A stretch of 5,870 nt of DNA from Moraxellaceae bacterium (GCA_002402125.1 NVVG01000077.1:12368-18237); one strand, 5' to 3'; numbered from the stretch's first letter, positions 1 to 5,625 are shown. The notes: generated from the letters alone by a model not told the origin. A program made the numbers and translations.

Positions 1-6
1 ACAGCG

Positions 7-1317
7 GTGACTCCTTCTATGCCAAAGTCCATGTTCAAGCTTGCCAAGGGGGACACATATATACAATCTTCACCGCAAATCCCCACAATAAACCAGCGCC
101 CCTGGCGCGTGCTCATTGTGGATAATAACGCAGACATACACACGACAACTGAGTTTGCGTTGTCCGACTTCACCTATCTAGGAAAACCTCTAGAATTTGT
201 ACATGACTATTCAGCAGAAGACGCAAGAGCTACGTTGGAGCAACAAATTGATATCGCATTGGTGTTTATCGATATAGAGATGGAAACCAATGATACTGGA
301 TTACTGTTAGCTAAATGGATCAGAGATACCCTAAAAAACCAACATATCCGTATCGTTTTGCGCACAGTGAAAATAGATTTTTCTCTTGATGAAAAAGTAT
401 TTTCTCTATATGGCATAGATGATTTTAGGAGTAGCACTGAGCTAACTCGTACACGCCTAGTCATGACAATGTACTCATCACTGCGAGCTTATGCGGACAT
501 TGCGCGCTTACACGAAAACAACATATCACTAAATAGAACCGTCACACCAAATATTGGCAGTTATCAATCCAATCAAGAAAATGAACAGTTACGAGTTTTA
601 ACGCAAGAGTTACTCTTAGAAAATAAAAAATTGCTATCTGCTAATAGTGAATTGAAGGCATTTGGATCTGCGGTTTCTCACGGCCTTAAAAATCATATTT
701 TTCGTATTGGCAGTTTACTCGATATTATCAAGTATGAATATGGCTCACAATTTGACGAGGAATTGGAAAGCAATGTCGACTATCTCGTAAACGAAACCAC
801 ACATATGACCGAAGTTATTGATAATTTATTACGTCTATCTAAAATGTCTAAACAGAAGCTCAATATCGAAAAAGGCAACCTTACTGAATGTGTAGAAAAA
901 AATATTGAATATCAACTAGCAGAATACAGTCCTCGAAACATAATATTGGACATTAAACCAGGAATATTTGCCTACTACGATAAAGGGCTAATGGATGTGA
1001 TGATCTCCAATTTGGTTAGCAATTCACTAAAATTCAGTTCCAAAAATGACACTGTGAAATTGGGCTTTACTACCCACCTACAAAACGGTCGCCCTGTCTA
1101 TACAATTAGTGACAATGGTGTCGGCTTTGACATGAAGCACTACCGCAATCTATTTACTGGTTTGCGTCGATTACATTCAGAAGAAGACTTTCCAGGCCGA
1201 GGCATTGGCTTGGTAACAGTATCCCGCATAGTAAAAAAACACGGCGGCAACATATGGGCAGAAAGTAAAGTAAATATAGGAACGAGCTTCCACTTTACTT
1301 TACCATTTCCAAAATAG
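7..1317 (+). CDS. Degenerate receiver-histidine kinase protein (DUF3369-type receiver + HisKA + HATPase_c)
   Basis: Predicted cytosolic signalling kinase. Residues (counted from the GTG at 7) about 33-160 form a receiver of the type that precedes DUF3369 domains (the 'ALSDF' and 'GKPLEF' strings and 'STELT' near the end are typical). The phosphoacceptor Asp89 and Thr120 are present, but the first acidic pair is Asp39-Asn40 and the usual Lys of 'DYK' is Arg141. DUF3369 itself is absent: a coiled-coil-like stretch (about 188-218) leads straight into the H-box with His225. The ATPase part has an N-box (Asn335, Asn339), G1 with Asp369 (DNGVGFD) and G2 (GRGIGL, 397-402). The H-box reads His-Gly-Leu-Lys-Asn, lacking the usual Glu/Asp after His, so autokinase activity may be weak. 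There are no membrane segments. GTG at 7, ATG at 19 and ATG at 31 are all possible starts; none has a clear Shine-Dalgarno, and the frame is open to the window edge, so the true start may lie upstream. A 45-bp gap precedes the next kinase gene, which suggests an operon. Confidence 0.9.
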   Translation: MTPSMPKSMFKLAKGDTYIQSSPQIPTINQRPWRVLIVDNNADIHTTTEFALSDFTYLGKPLEFVHDYSAEDARATLEQQIDIALVFIDIEMETNDTGLLLAKWIRDTLKNQHIRIVLRTVKIDFSLDEKVFSLYGIDDFRSSTELTRTRLVMTMYSSLRAYADIARLHENNISLNRTVTPNIGSYQSNQENEQLRVLTQELLLENKKLLSANSELKAFGSAVSHGLKNHIFRIGSLLDIIKYEYGSQFDEELESNVDYLVNETTHMTEVIDNLLRLSKMSKQKLNIEKGNLTECVEKNIEYQLAEYSPRNIILDIKPGIFAYYDKGLMDVMISNLVSNSLKFSSKNDTVKLGFTTHLQNGRPVYTISDNGVGFDMKHYRNLFTGLRRLHSEEDFPGRGIGLVTVSRIVKKHGGNIWAESKVNIGTSFHFTLPFPK

Positions 1318-1362
1318 AGAAAAAACAGGTGTTCGTAACACTAACGAAATTGAGTGATCATT

Positions 1363-2580
1363 ATGGAAAACAATCCCATAAAAATTCTTATTGCCGAGGA
1401 CAGCAATGCGGACCGGTTAATACTACAAAAAATAGTAGAAAAGCAAGGTCACCAAGTGGTATTGGCCAGCGATGGTGAGCAAGCCGTCGAAAAATTCAAA
1501 GAAGAATCTCCTCAGATTGTGCTACTTGATGTGCTCATGCCTCGGATGGATGGATTTGAAGCGGCAAAAGAAATAAAAGCCATTGCTGGCGATGATCTAG
1601 TACCGATTATTTTCCTGACATCACTAACCGATTCAGAGTCCCTTGCCAAAGGACTTAGCGCCGGTGGTGATGACTTTATTTCAAAACCCTATGATAGAAT
1701 TATCCTAAAGGCAAAAATAGAAGCCTTTAATCGAATGCGCCTGGGGCACCAGCAGTTGCAATTGGCGTTAAAAAACCTCGAAAAATTCCAAGCTCGGCTG
1801 GTTGAACGAGAGAAAATGGCGTCGTTAGGGGAACTGGTTGCTGGAATTGCACACGAAGTAAATACACCCATAGGAATTGGTGTAACCGCAACCAGTCACC
1901 TCAGCCTACTCATAAAAGAACTCAGCAAAAGCTACGACGCTGGATCACTAGGCCCCGATCAACTTGACCACTTTCTCGAACGAGCAACAGAGAGCATTAC
2001 AATTACAGAAACTAATCTCAACCGAGCGGCTGAATTAATTCGTAGTTTTAAACAAGTCGCTGTGGATCAATCCAGTGGTGCTAAGCGTAAAATCAATCTC
2101 TTACAACACTTGAATGATATATTGTTGTCCCTCAGACCCCATTTAAAGAAAGTAAAACATCGCGTCACACTGGTTTGTGAAAAAGACCTTAGCTGTACCT
2201 GCGATGCCGGAGCCTTAACTCAAATCCTTACCAACCTAATCATGAATTCACTTATTCATGCTTTCATTGGTATAGAATCTGGTAACATTACTATAAAAAT
2301 TGAGCTACAGGACCAACAAATAAAAATGACCTATAGAGATGATGGAGTTGGTATGGATGAAGCCTGTTTAGAAAAAATATATGAACCTTTTTTTACCACA
2401 CGCCGAGGACAGGGTGGTAGTGGCTTAGGAGCCAACATAATATTTAATCAAGTAAATCAGGCTCTACACGGCAACATAGAAACCCGTAGTCAACCCGGAA
2501 AGGGCACTCAATTTTATATATCATTCCCGCAAAACTATCTAGAAACGCCTGCGACCAAAGACAAAATTAGATCATTCTAA
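1363..2580 (+). CDS. Receiver-histidine kinase (N-terminal REC, HisKA, HATPase_c), NtrB-like core
   Basis: Cytosolic histidine kinase with its receiver at the N-terminus. Numbered from ATG 1363: the receiver spans about 6-123 and has every key residue (Glu12/Asp13, phosphoacceptor Asp56, Thr86, Lys108-Pro109). A coiled-coil linker (about 128-158) leads to the H-box 'GIAHEVNTP' with His164 and Glu165; His-Glu-x-x-Thr is the motif linked to kinase and phosphatase activity in HisKA proteins. The ATPase domain has an N-box (Asn291, Asn295), G1 with Asp327 (DDGVGMD), an F-box (EPFFTT) and G2 (GGSGLG). The GTG at 1354 is in frame, but ATG 1363 is preferred: GAG at 1352-1354 lies 8 nt upstream and homologous receivers start close to 'KILIAED'. 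No sensor or transmembrane region is present, so input probably comes as phosphate on Asp56 or by contact with the upstream protein. Output partner not visible in the window. Confidence 0.93.
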   Translation: MENNPIKILIAEDSNADRLILQKIVEKQGHQVVLASDGEQAVEKFKEESPQIVLLDVLMPRMDGFEAAKEIKAIAGDDLVPIIFLTSLTDSESLAKGLSAGGDDFISKPYDRIILKAKIEAFNRMRLGHQQLQLALKNLEKFQARLVEREKMASLGELVAGIAHEVNTPIGIGVTATSHLSLLIKELSKSYDAGSLGPDQLDHFLERATESITITETNLNRAAELIRSFKQVAVDQSSGAKRKINLLQHLNDILLSLRPHLKKVKHRVTLVCEKDLSCTCDAGALTQILTNLIMNSLIHAFIGIESGNITIKIELQDQQIKMTYRDDGVGMDEACLEKIYEPFFTTRRGQGGSGLGANIIFNQVNQALHGNIETRSQPGKGTQFYISFPQNYLETPATKDKIRSF

Positions 2581-2606
2581 ATAGGCGCCCTATTCACATG
2601 TTTTTT
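2580..2606. terminator. Possible weak terminator between convergent genes
   Basis: AATAGG (2580-2585), loop CGC, CCTATT (2589-2594) form a perfect 6-bp hairpin that overlaps the stop region of both convergent genes. On the plus strand six T follow at 2601-2606, after a 6-nt gap. The stem is short and the T run is displaced, so this is only a plausible terminator. Confidence 0.3.
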
Positions 2607-2932
2607 ATATAGCTTAGCACCAAAACGAAGAGCACGACCGCTACTATATTGGTTTTGGAAATTCCTATTTTTAGCGACTGTGAAATTGTATGGCGACTCA
2701 TTCCACTATATAAAAGACCACAAAAAAAACAAATACATAGTGATGATAGATAAATTGATATTGCTTCTATGAAAGGAAGCAGTGGCATTCTGGATAACGC
2801 TCCCACTTCACCCAAAGCAGAGAAATAGTGATAAGCATAAAATATCGATACTAAAAGAATATACCCACCCAGAAAACCCTTAGCCATGTGTACAAAGCTA
2901 AAAAATTCAGGTGAATCTTCAGTGGCATTCAT
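2594..2932 (-). CDS. Small membrane protein of unknown function, three predicted helices
   Basis: 112 residues with hydrophobic segments at about 18-38, 50-77 and 93-109, so very likely an inner-membrane protein. I recognise no family. The short N-terminal piece (MNATEDSPEF) is acidic and hydrophilic; the segment 'SGMSRHTISQSLKIG' between helices 2 and 3 is polar with several positive charges. ATG 2932 is preceded by AGG with about 9 nt spacing, a weak but acceptable ribosome binding site; Met16 is an alternative start. It converges on the kinase gene with 13 bp between stop codons, so it is transcribed independently of it. Composition and hydrophobic pattern argue for a real gene; function is unknown. 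Confidence 0.7.
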   Translation of the reverse strand: MNATEDSPEFFSFVHMAKGFLGGYILLVSIFYAYHYFSALGEVGALSRMPLLPFIEAISIYLSSLCICFFCGLLYSGMSRHTISQSLKIGISKTNIVAVVLFVLVLSYIKNM

Positions 2933-3000
2933 ACACTAGAACCTAATTAGGGAGAAATTAAGAGTGAGCTCCACCTAAATAGGCTCACATTATCAATAAG

Positions 3001-3090
3001 TTAAGCTATACCTTGAATGTAATCGATGAGAAGCCGTTTGTAAATGATCGGGTTGATATTAGGGTAGACAGGCAGTTGCGCATATAGCAT
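3001..3090 (-). CDS. Possible 29-residue small protein or 3' remnant of a lost gene
   Basis: Reading the minus strand from ATG 3090 gives 29 codons ending in TAA. It contains 'YAQLPVYPNINPIIYKRL' followed by a Leu/Ile-rich tail ending 'YIQGIA', a composition that looks protein-like rather than random. AGAGG lies 4 nt before the ATG, slightly too close for an ideal site. The frame stays open 10 codons upstream of the ATG, so this may instead be the tail of a degraded longer gene. No family is recognised. It lies in the gap between the small membrane protein gene (start at 2932, same strand) and the divergent metal-protein gene. Confidence 0.3.
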   Translation of the reverse strand: MLYAQLPVYPNINPIIYKRLLIDYIQGIA

Positions 3091-3113
3091 GCTACCTCTA
3101 TTATGGTTTGAAC

Positions 3114-3163
3114 GAGAGTATTACTGATAAAATAAGTCATCCTAATGACTAATCTATACTCTC
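3114..3163. promoter_or_regulatory. Nested inverted repeats in the control region of the PF10118 gene
   Basis: Outer arms GAGAGTAT (3114-3121) and ATACTCTC (3156-3163) are perfect complements, 34 nt apart. Almost concentric inside them, AGTCAT (3135-3140) and ATGACT (3145-3150) form a second dyad with a 4-nt centre, and the arms extend to 9 bp with one mismatch. The right outer arm overlaps a -10-like TATACT (3155-3160); no good -35 was found at 17 nt. Together these suggest a regulator-bound promoter for the gene starting at 3197. The regulator is unknown. Confidence 0.4.
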
Positions 3164-3177
3164 AACACATCGACAAT

Positions 3178-3193
3178 ATATTTTCGAAAATAT
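3178..3193. promoter_or_regulatory. 16-bp perfect palindrome just before the start codon
   Basis: ATATTTTCGAAAATAT is a perfect palindrome ending 3 nt before ATG 3197, exactly where a Shine-Dalgarno should be; no Shine-Dalgarno is seen. It could be an operator that blocks transcription or, as RNA, a hairpin that masks initiation. Chance is possible in such AT-rich DNA. Confidence 0.4.
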
Positions 3194-3196
3194 TTT

Positions 3197-4078
3197 ATGA
3201 GTACACCGCTTCAGAAAAGAACGCCCAATATTGACTTCGAAGATATTTCACCTTGCTGGATCCCCAACGACTATTTTGCCAGTGTTGTGCTCAATGTAAT
3301 CCATATTATTATCCCCTCGGGGGAGCTTTGGTTTTGTAAAATGATCAATTTAGCGAAACCCCACATTACAGACAGAAACTTGCTGCTAGACGCTAAAGGG
3401 CTTATAGCGCAAGAGGGTGCTCATGCCAAATGTCACCGCGATGTACTCACCGTATTTGAACAACAGGGCTGTGACATTTCCTTCTCTAAGAACCGGCTTG
3501 ACGTGGCTTTTGACCAGCATCTTGGCGAAAAGATATATGGCCGATGGACAGTGCCTGAAAATAGAGAACGTTGGTGGCTGATGGTGCGCTTAGGCATTAT
3601 GGCAAATATGGAACACGTCACCTGTGTATTAGGAAATTGGATATTACAAAATCAAGCGCTCGAACGAGACAATGCAGATATTCGCATGCTAAATTTGCTC
3701 AAATGGCATGGCGCAGAAGAAGTCGAACATCGAAATGTCGCACATGACGTATATCGACATTTGGGTGGTGGTAATTTATTACGTATCGCAATGTTTATAC
3801 CCGTTCTATTTTACATAGTCCTTGCATGGAGACGCGGCACCAAAGCACTTTCTACTGAACAAAAAGGACAGTCTTCAAAAAAAGGGATCAGGGGTTATAT
3901 TGAATCCAGTCGCCGCGGCCACCTTCCCTCGATTAGTTATCTCATTTTTAATTTCTTGAAATATATCAAATGGAACTTCCACCCCGAAAATGAAGGAGAC
4001 ATTGTTCGAGCGGCCACAGAGATAGAACGTTTAGATAGTCTTTTTGACGAAAACGACACAGCAGTAGATAAACCTTAA
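3197..4078 (+). CDS. PF10118/COG3687 'predicted metal-dependent hydrolase' family protein
   Basis: 293 residues, about the usual family length. Family hallmarks in order: an N-terminal 'WIPNDYF' region, 'PSGELWF' with Glu43, 'QEGAH' with Glu73 and His76 plus His80, 'NMEHVT' with Glu139-His140, and 'WHGAEEVEHRNVAHDVY' with His171, Glu174, Glu175, Glu177, His178 and His183. This spacing of Glu and His on helices is what is expected of a helical dinuclear-metal (probably iron) site; the family name 'hydrolase' is a prediction and no substrate is established. One hydrophobic segment at about 195-211 may anchor it to the membrane. The C-terminal tail is acidic. ATG 3197 has no Shine-Dalgarno and sits beside a 16-bp palindrome. 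The gene appears monocistronic: a terminator candidate follows and the next plus-strand gene starts more than 300 bp away. Confidence 0.88.
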   Translation: MSTPLQKRTPNIDFEDISPCWIPNDYFASVVLNVIHIIIPSGELWFCKMINLAKPHITDRNLLLDAKGLIAQEGAHAKCHRDVLTVFEQQGCDISFSKNRLDVAFDQHLGEKIYGRWTVPENRERWWLMVRLGIMANMEHVTCVLGNWILQNQALERDNADIRMLNLLKWHGAEEVEHRNVAHDVYRHLGGGNLLRIAMFIPVLFYIVLAWRRGTKALSTEQKGQSSKKGIRGYIESSRRGHLPSISYLIFNFLKYIKWNFHPENEGDIVRAATEIERLDSLFDENDTAVDKP

Positions 4079-4132
4079 ACCCATTAGGGCGTAGCAAAAG
4101 GGACATCCAATTACACATACTTTCAATGAAAA

Positions 4133-4157
4133 TCCTGCCTTATTGCTGGACTTTTTT
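4133..4157 (+). terminator. Probable Rho-independent terminator of the PF10118 gene
   Basis: TCCTGC (4133-4138), loop CTTATT, GCTGGA (4145-4150) form a 6-bp stem with one T-T mismatch. After one C come six T at 4152-4157. It lies 55 bp after the stop codon of the PF10118 gene. The stem is modest. Confidence 0.5.
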
Positions 4158-4192
4158 ACTGCATAAATTAACCATGCCCCTATGTGTCATCA

Positions 4193-4273
4193 TCATTTTT
4201 CTAAATGGCGATGACGAAGCTCTCCAATAACAACAGTAAAAAAAATTAAACCTATAAAAAATACAATATCCAT
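4193..4273 (-). CDS. 26-residue single-helix membrane microprotein, divergent from the HxlR gene
   Basis: Minus-strand reading frame from ATG 4273 to TGA 4195-4193, 26 codons. The N-terminal part 'MDIVFFIGLIFFTVVIG' is a short continuous transmembrane-like helix, followed by a charged tail 'ELRHRHLEK', giving the layout of a one-pass bacterial membrane microprotein. The ribosome binding site is the best in this half of the window: GAAGAGG, 8 nt before the ATG. Three consecutive in-frame TGA codons end it. Upstream on the same strand is the cluster of CAAGTNAC sites shared with the divergent HxlR regulator, so it is probably that regulator's target. No family is recognised with confidence; such sizes are normally missed by automatic gene callers. 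A 62-codon reading frame in another phase overlaps it but has no comparable ribosome binding site. Confidence 0.55.
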   Translation of the reverse strand: MDIVFFIGLIFFTVVIGELRHRHLEK

Positions 4274-4293
4274 AACCAATACCTCTTCTCAGA

Positions 4294-4353
4294 CAAGTGA
4301 CTTGCATTTCACAAGTAACATGTTGCACCAGTTACTTGCTTTTTGCAAGTTAC
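4294..4353. promoter_or_regulatory. Five-half-site CAAGTNAC operator cluster between the microprotein and HxlR genes
   Basis: The half-site CAAGTNAC occurs at 4294-4301 (+), 4297-4304 (-), 4312-4319 (+), 4331-4338 (-) and 4346-4353 (+). The first two overlap as the palindrome CAAGTGACTTG; 4312-4319 and 4331-4338 are a perfect 8-bp inverted pair; ACTTGC (4334-4339) and GCAAGT (4345-4350) form a dyad around TTTTT. The last site overlaps TACAAT (4351-4356), a good -10 match for the HxlR gene, although no good -35 is seen at normal spacing. Autoregulation by the HxlR protein and control of the divergent microprotein are inferred. Confidence 0.6.
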
Positions 4354-4396
4354 AATGAGAAACTAAACATCCACCTAATTAATAAGCTGATTATAA

Positions 4397-4765
4397 ATGT
4401 CATCACGTTTTGAATATCACTCCGACTGTCCGATCGCCAAAGCCTTAGAAATTATAGGGGATCGATGGTCTCTACTCATCATTCGAGATCTCGCTCAAGG
4501 AGCCAAAACCTATAGCCAACTCGAAAGCTCTGTAAAACACATTACTACGAACATCTTAGCTAGCCGCCTTAAAAGGCTCTCTTCAGTTTCTATTATTGAG
4601 AAGACTCTTTATCAAGAAAAGCCTAAACGCTACAACTACAGCCTAACCCATAAAGGTAAGTGCTTGATTCCGGTACTGCTTGAATTAGTTAAATGGGGGG
4701 AAGAACATACCGACAGCCACAGCCACAGCCACAGCCACAGCCACAGCCACACAGTGACAAAGTGA
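4397..4765 (+). CDS. HxlR-family winged-helix transcriptional regulator with a (Ser-His)6 tail
   Basis: DNA-binding regulator of 122 residues. 'DCPIAKALEIIGDRWSLLII' near residues 10-29 is the family signature, with Cys11 at the position often used for thiol or electrophile sensing in HxlR proteins. The winged helix follows: 'YSQLE' (39-43), recognition helix region 'ITTNILASRLKRL' (49-61) and the wing ending 'RYNYSLTHKGKCL' (78-90). The C-terminus should be a dimerisation helix (about 88-104); here it runs into 'DSHSHSHSHSHSHTVTK', six Ser-His pairs encoded by a hexanucleotide repeat. ATG 4397 fits the family start; there is no clear Shine-Dalgarno. A control region with repeated CAAGTNAC sites lies upstream, suggesting autoregulation and control of the divergent microprotein. 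A decayed DUF998 gene meets it tail to tail, which may explain the unusual C-terminus. Confidence 0.92.
   Translation: MSSRFEYHSDCPIAKALEIIGDRWSLLIIRDLAQGAKTYSQLESSVKHITTNILASRLKRLSSVSIIEKTLYQEKPKRYNYSLTHKGKCLIPVLLELVKWGEEHTDSHSHSHSHSHSHTVTK
4713..4751 (+). repeat. Hexanucleotide tandem repeat (AGCCAC)6 inside the HxlR gene
   Basis: Six perfect AGCCAC units run from 4715 to 4750, with period 6 holding over 39 bp in all. In the HxlR frame each unit is AGC CAC (Ser-His), residues 107-118. Because the unit is 6 bp, slippage changes the tail length by Ser-His pairs without breaking the frame. On the opposite strand it marks the end of recognisable DUF998 coding sequence. Confidence 0.95.
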
Positions 4766-5056
4766 ACACGCTTGAAATATAAGCTACCACTAACCTCCCA
4801 GAAATAATTATTAGAAGTGAGACTTCTGGCAATTGAATTACATACCCACCAAAAAAGCAAAATAGAAAACCCAACGGATAATTGTTTATAAAAGGGGATA
4901 TTTTTTCAGTGGGGCTACCACTTGCACCGAGCTCACTACAAAATCGAGTTGAATGACTAAAACCGGCATACAATTTACCGGTAATAACAACCCCTAGAAA
5001 ATCCAAATGGTTGCTATCAGGCCTGAATATATCGCGATGCTTTCAAGAAATTTTAT
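4754..5056 (-). pseudogene. Decayed DUF998-type membrane protein gene (frameshift, no start codon, 3' half missing)
   Basis: The minus strand from about 4997 down reads 'LGVVITGKLYAGFSHS' then 'FCSELGASGSPTEKISP' and 'NNYPLGFLFCFFGGYVIQ', the pattern of the DUF998 family (GYSH...SELGA.G.P then a membrane helix). The preceding helix 'IAIYSGLIATIWIF' is in another frame and hits TAG at 4996-4994; one missing base in the A-run at 4998-5001 (plus strand) would join the two into one continuous protein. The natural start would be near 5056, where ATA stands in place of ATG after an AAGAAG purine tract. DUF998 proteins are usually about 190-200 residues; only about 100 remain, ending at the AGCCAC repeat of the opposing HxlR gene. 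It lies 22 bp downstream of the next minus-strand gene, so both were probably one operon. The family call is from memory of its motifs. Confidence 0.6.
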
Positions 5057-5078
5057 TACTTCTTTTTCGACAGCGTTC

Positions 5079-5522
5079 CTATTTCGCGGTAGGTTCAAAT
5101 AACAAAATAACAGAGTGATACTTATAGGTTGACCACCACGTTAAAACTAACACAGGTATCACTATAGATAATGCCAATGTGATCTCTGGCACTGGCGTGT
5201 TATCTACAAATAACAAAGTATAAACCTCATAAAAATCAGTCATTACTTGAATAGGTAAATAAAACAACCAAAATTTGGGTGTTCCAAATTTCTTAGAAAA
5301 GGCTAATCCGAACAATCCGACATAGTAAATGGAATATATAACAAGACTCGCCAGCAACCACCACAGTGAATGATCCAATTCGTTAATCGTAAGTGACTCA
5401 TACTCCGACCAGACCCCTAAGGGAAACAAGACAAAAAAAAGTATTTTCCATCCAACGCTAGATTTATATTTTTCCTCTCCACTATCCAATGTGGATACTG
5501 GCGAATCGTATATTCCACTCAT
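5079..5522 (-). CDS. Membrane protein of unknown function, four predicted helices
   Basis: 147 residues. A polar N-terminus beginning 'MSGIYDSPVSTLDSGEE' precedes hydrophobic segments at about 24-38, 53-75, 84-104 and 112-133, and both ends probably lie in the cytoplasm. The 'YxxPxSxL' start followed by a 'GWKILFF' helix resembles a loose group of short uncharacterised gammaproteobacterial membrane proteins, but I cannot name a family. ATG 5522 has a good ribosome binding site: AGGGG about 10 nt upstream on the minus strand. The decayed DUF998 gene follows on the same strand. A GC-rich, attC-like island lies just upstream. The frame is intact and looks functional. Confidence 0.75.
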   Translation of the reverse strand: MSGIYDSPVSTLDSGEEKYKSSVGWKILFFVLFPLGVWSEYESLTINELDHSLWWLLASLVIYSIYYVGLFGLAFSKKFGTPKFWLFYLPIQVMTDFYEVYTLLFVDNTPVPEITLALSIVIPVLVLTWWSTYKYHSVILLFEPTAK

Positions 5523-5551
5523 TTCAATTGATCCCCTAATTTATTAACTTT

Positions 5552-5625
5552 TTAACGTTAAGATCAGCGGGAGTCCTACCTGTACGATCGGCGGTAGGGC
5601 AGGTCGATGAACAGCCTTGTTAAAG
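5552..5625. repeat. GC-rich inverted-repeat island, loosely attC-like
   Basis: Much more GC-rich than its surroundings. It starts with the palindrome TTAACGTTAA (5552-5561), has CCTACC (5575-5580) pairing with GGTAGG (5593-5598) and an alternative ACCTG/CAGGT pair, and ends near TTGTTAAAG. On the minus strand it begins TTTAACAAGGC and ends CTTAACGTTAA, which recalls integron attC ends, and a gene starts about 30 bp beyond it. The inner arms match poorly and the GTTRRRY core is imperfect, so the call is tentative. Confidence 0.25.

Noticed and set aside
207..464. Minus-strand frame inside the first kinase gene
   Set aside because: Antisense shadow of a clearly conserved receiver domain.
2964..2988. 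GTGAGC / GCTCAC inverted repeat upstream of the three-helix membrane protein gene
   Set aside because: Six-bp arms with a 13-nt loop and no T run or promoter relation; too weak to annotate.
4140..4328. 62-codon minus-strand frame overlapping the microprotein gene
   Set aside because: It starts inside the operator cluster, has no ribosome binding site and an unusual Cys/Tyr/Met-rich composition; the 26-codon frame in another phase is better supported.
4813..4827. Perfect hairpin AGAAGT-GAG-ACTTCT downstream of the HxlR gene
   Set aside because: No T run follows on either strand and it lies within the former DUF998 coding sequence, so it is not called a terminator.
4636..4860. Minus-strand frame with a Trp-Leu repeat antisense to the HxlR tail
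   Set aside because: The repeat is simply the AGCCAC tract read backwards; the frame lacks family signatures and a ribosome binding site.
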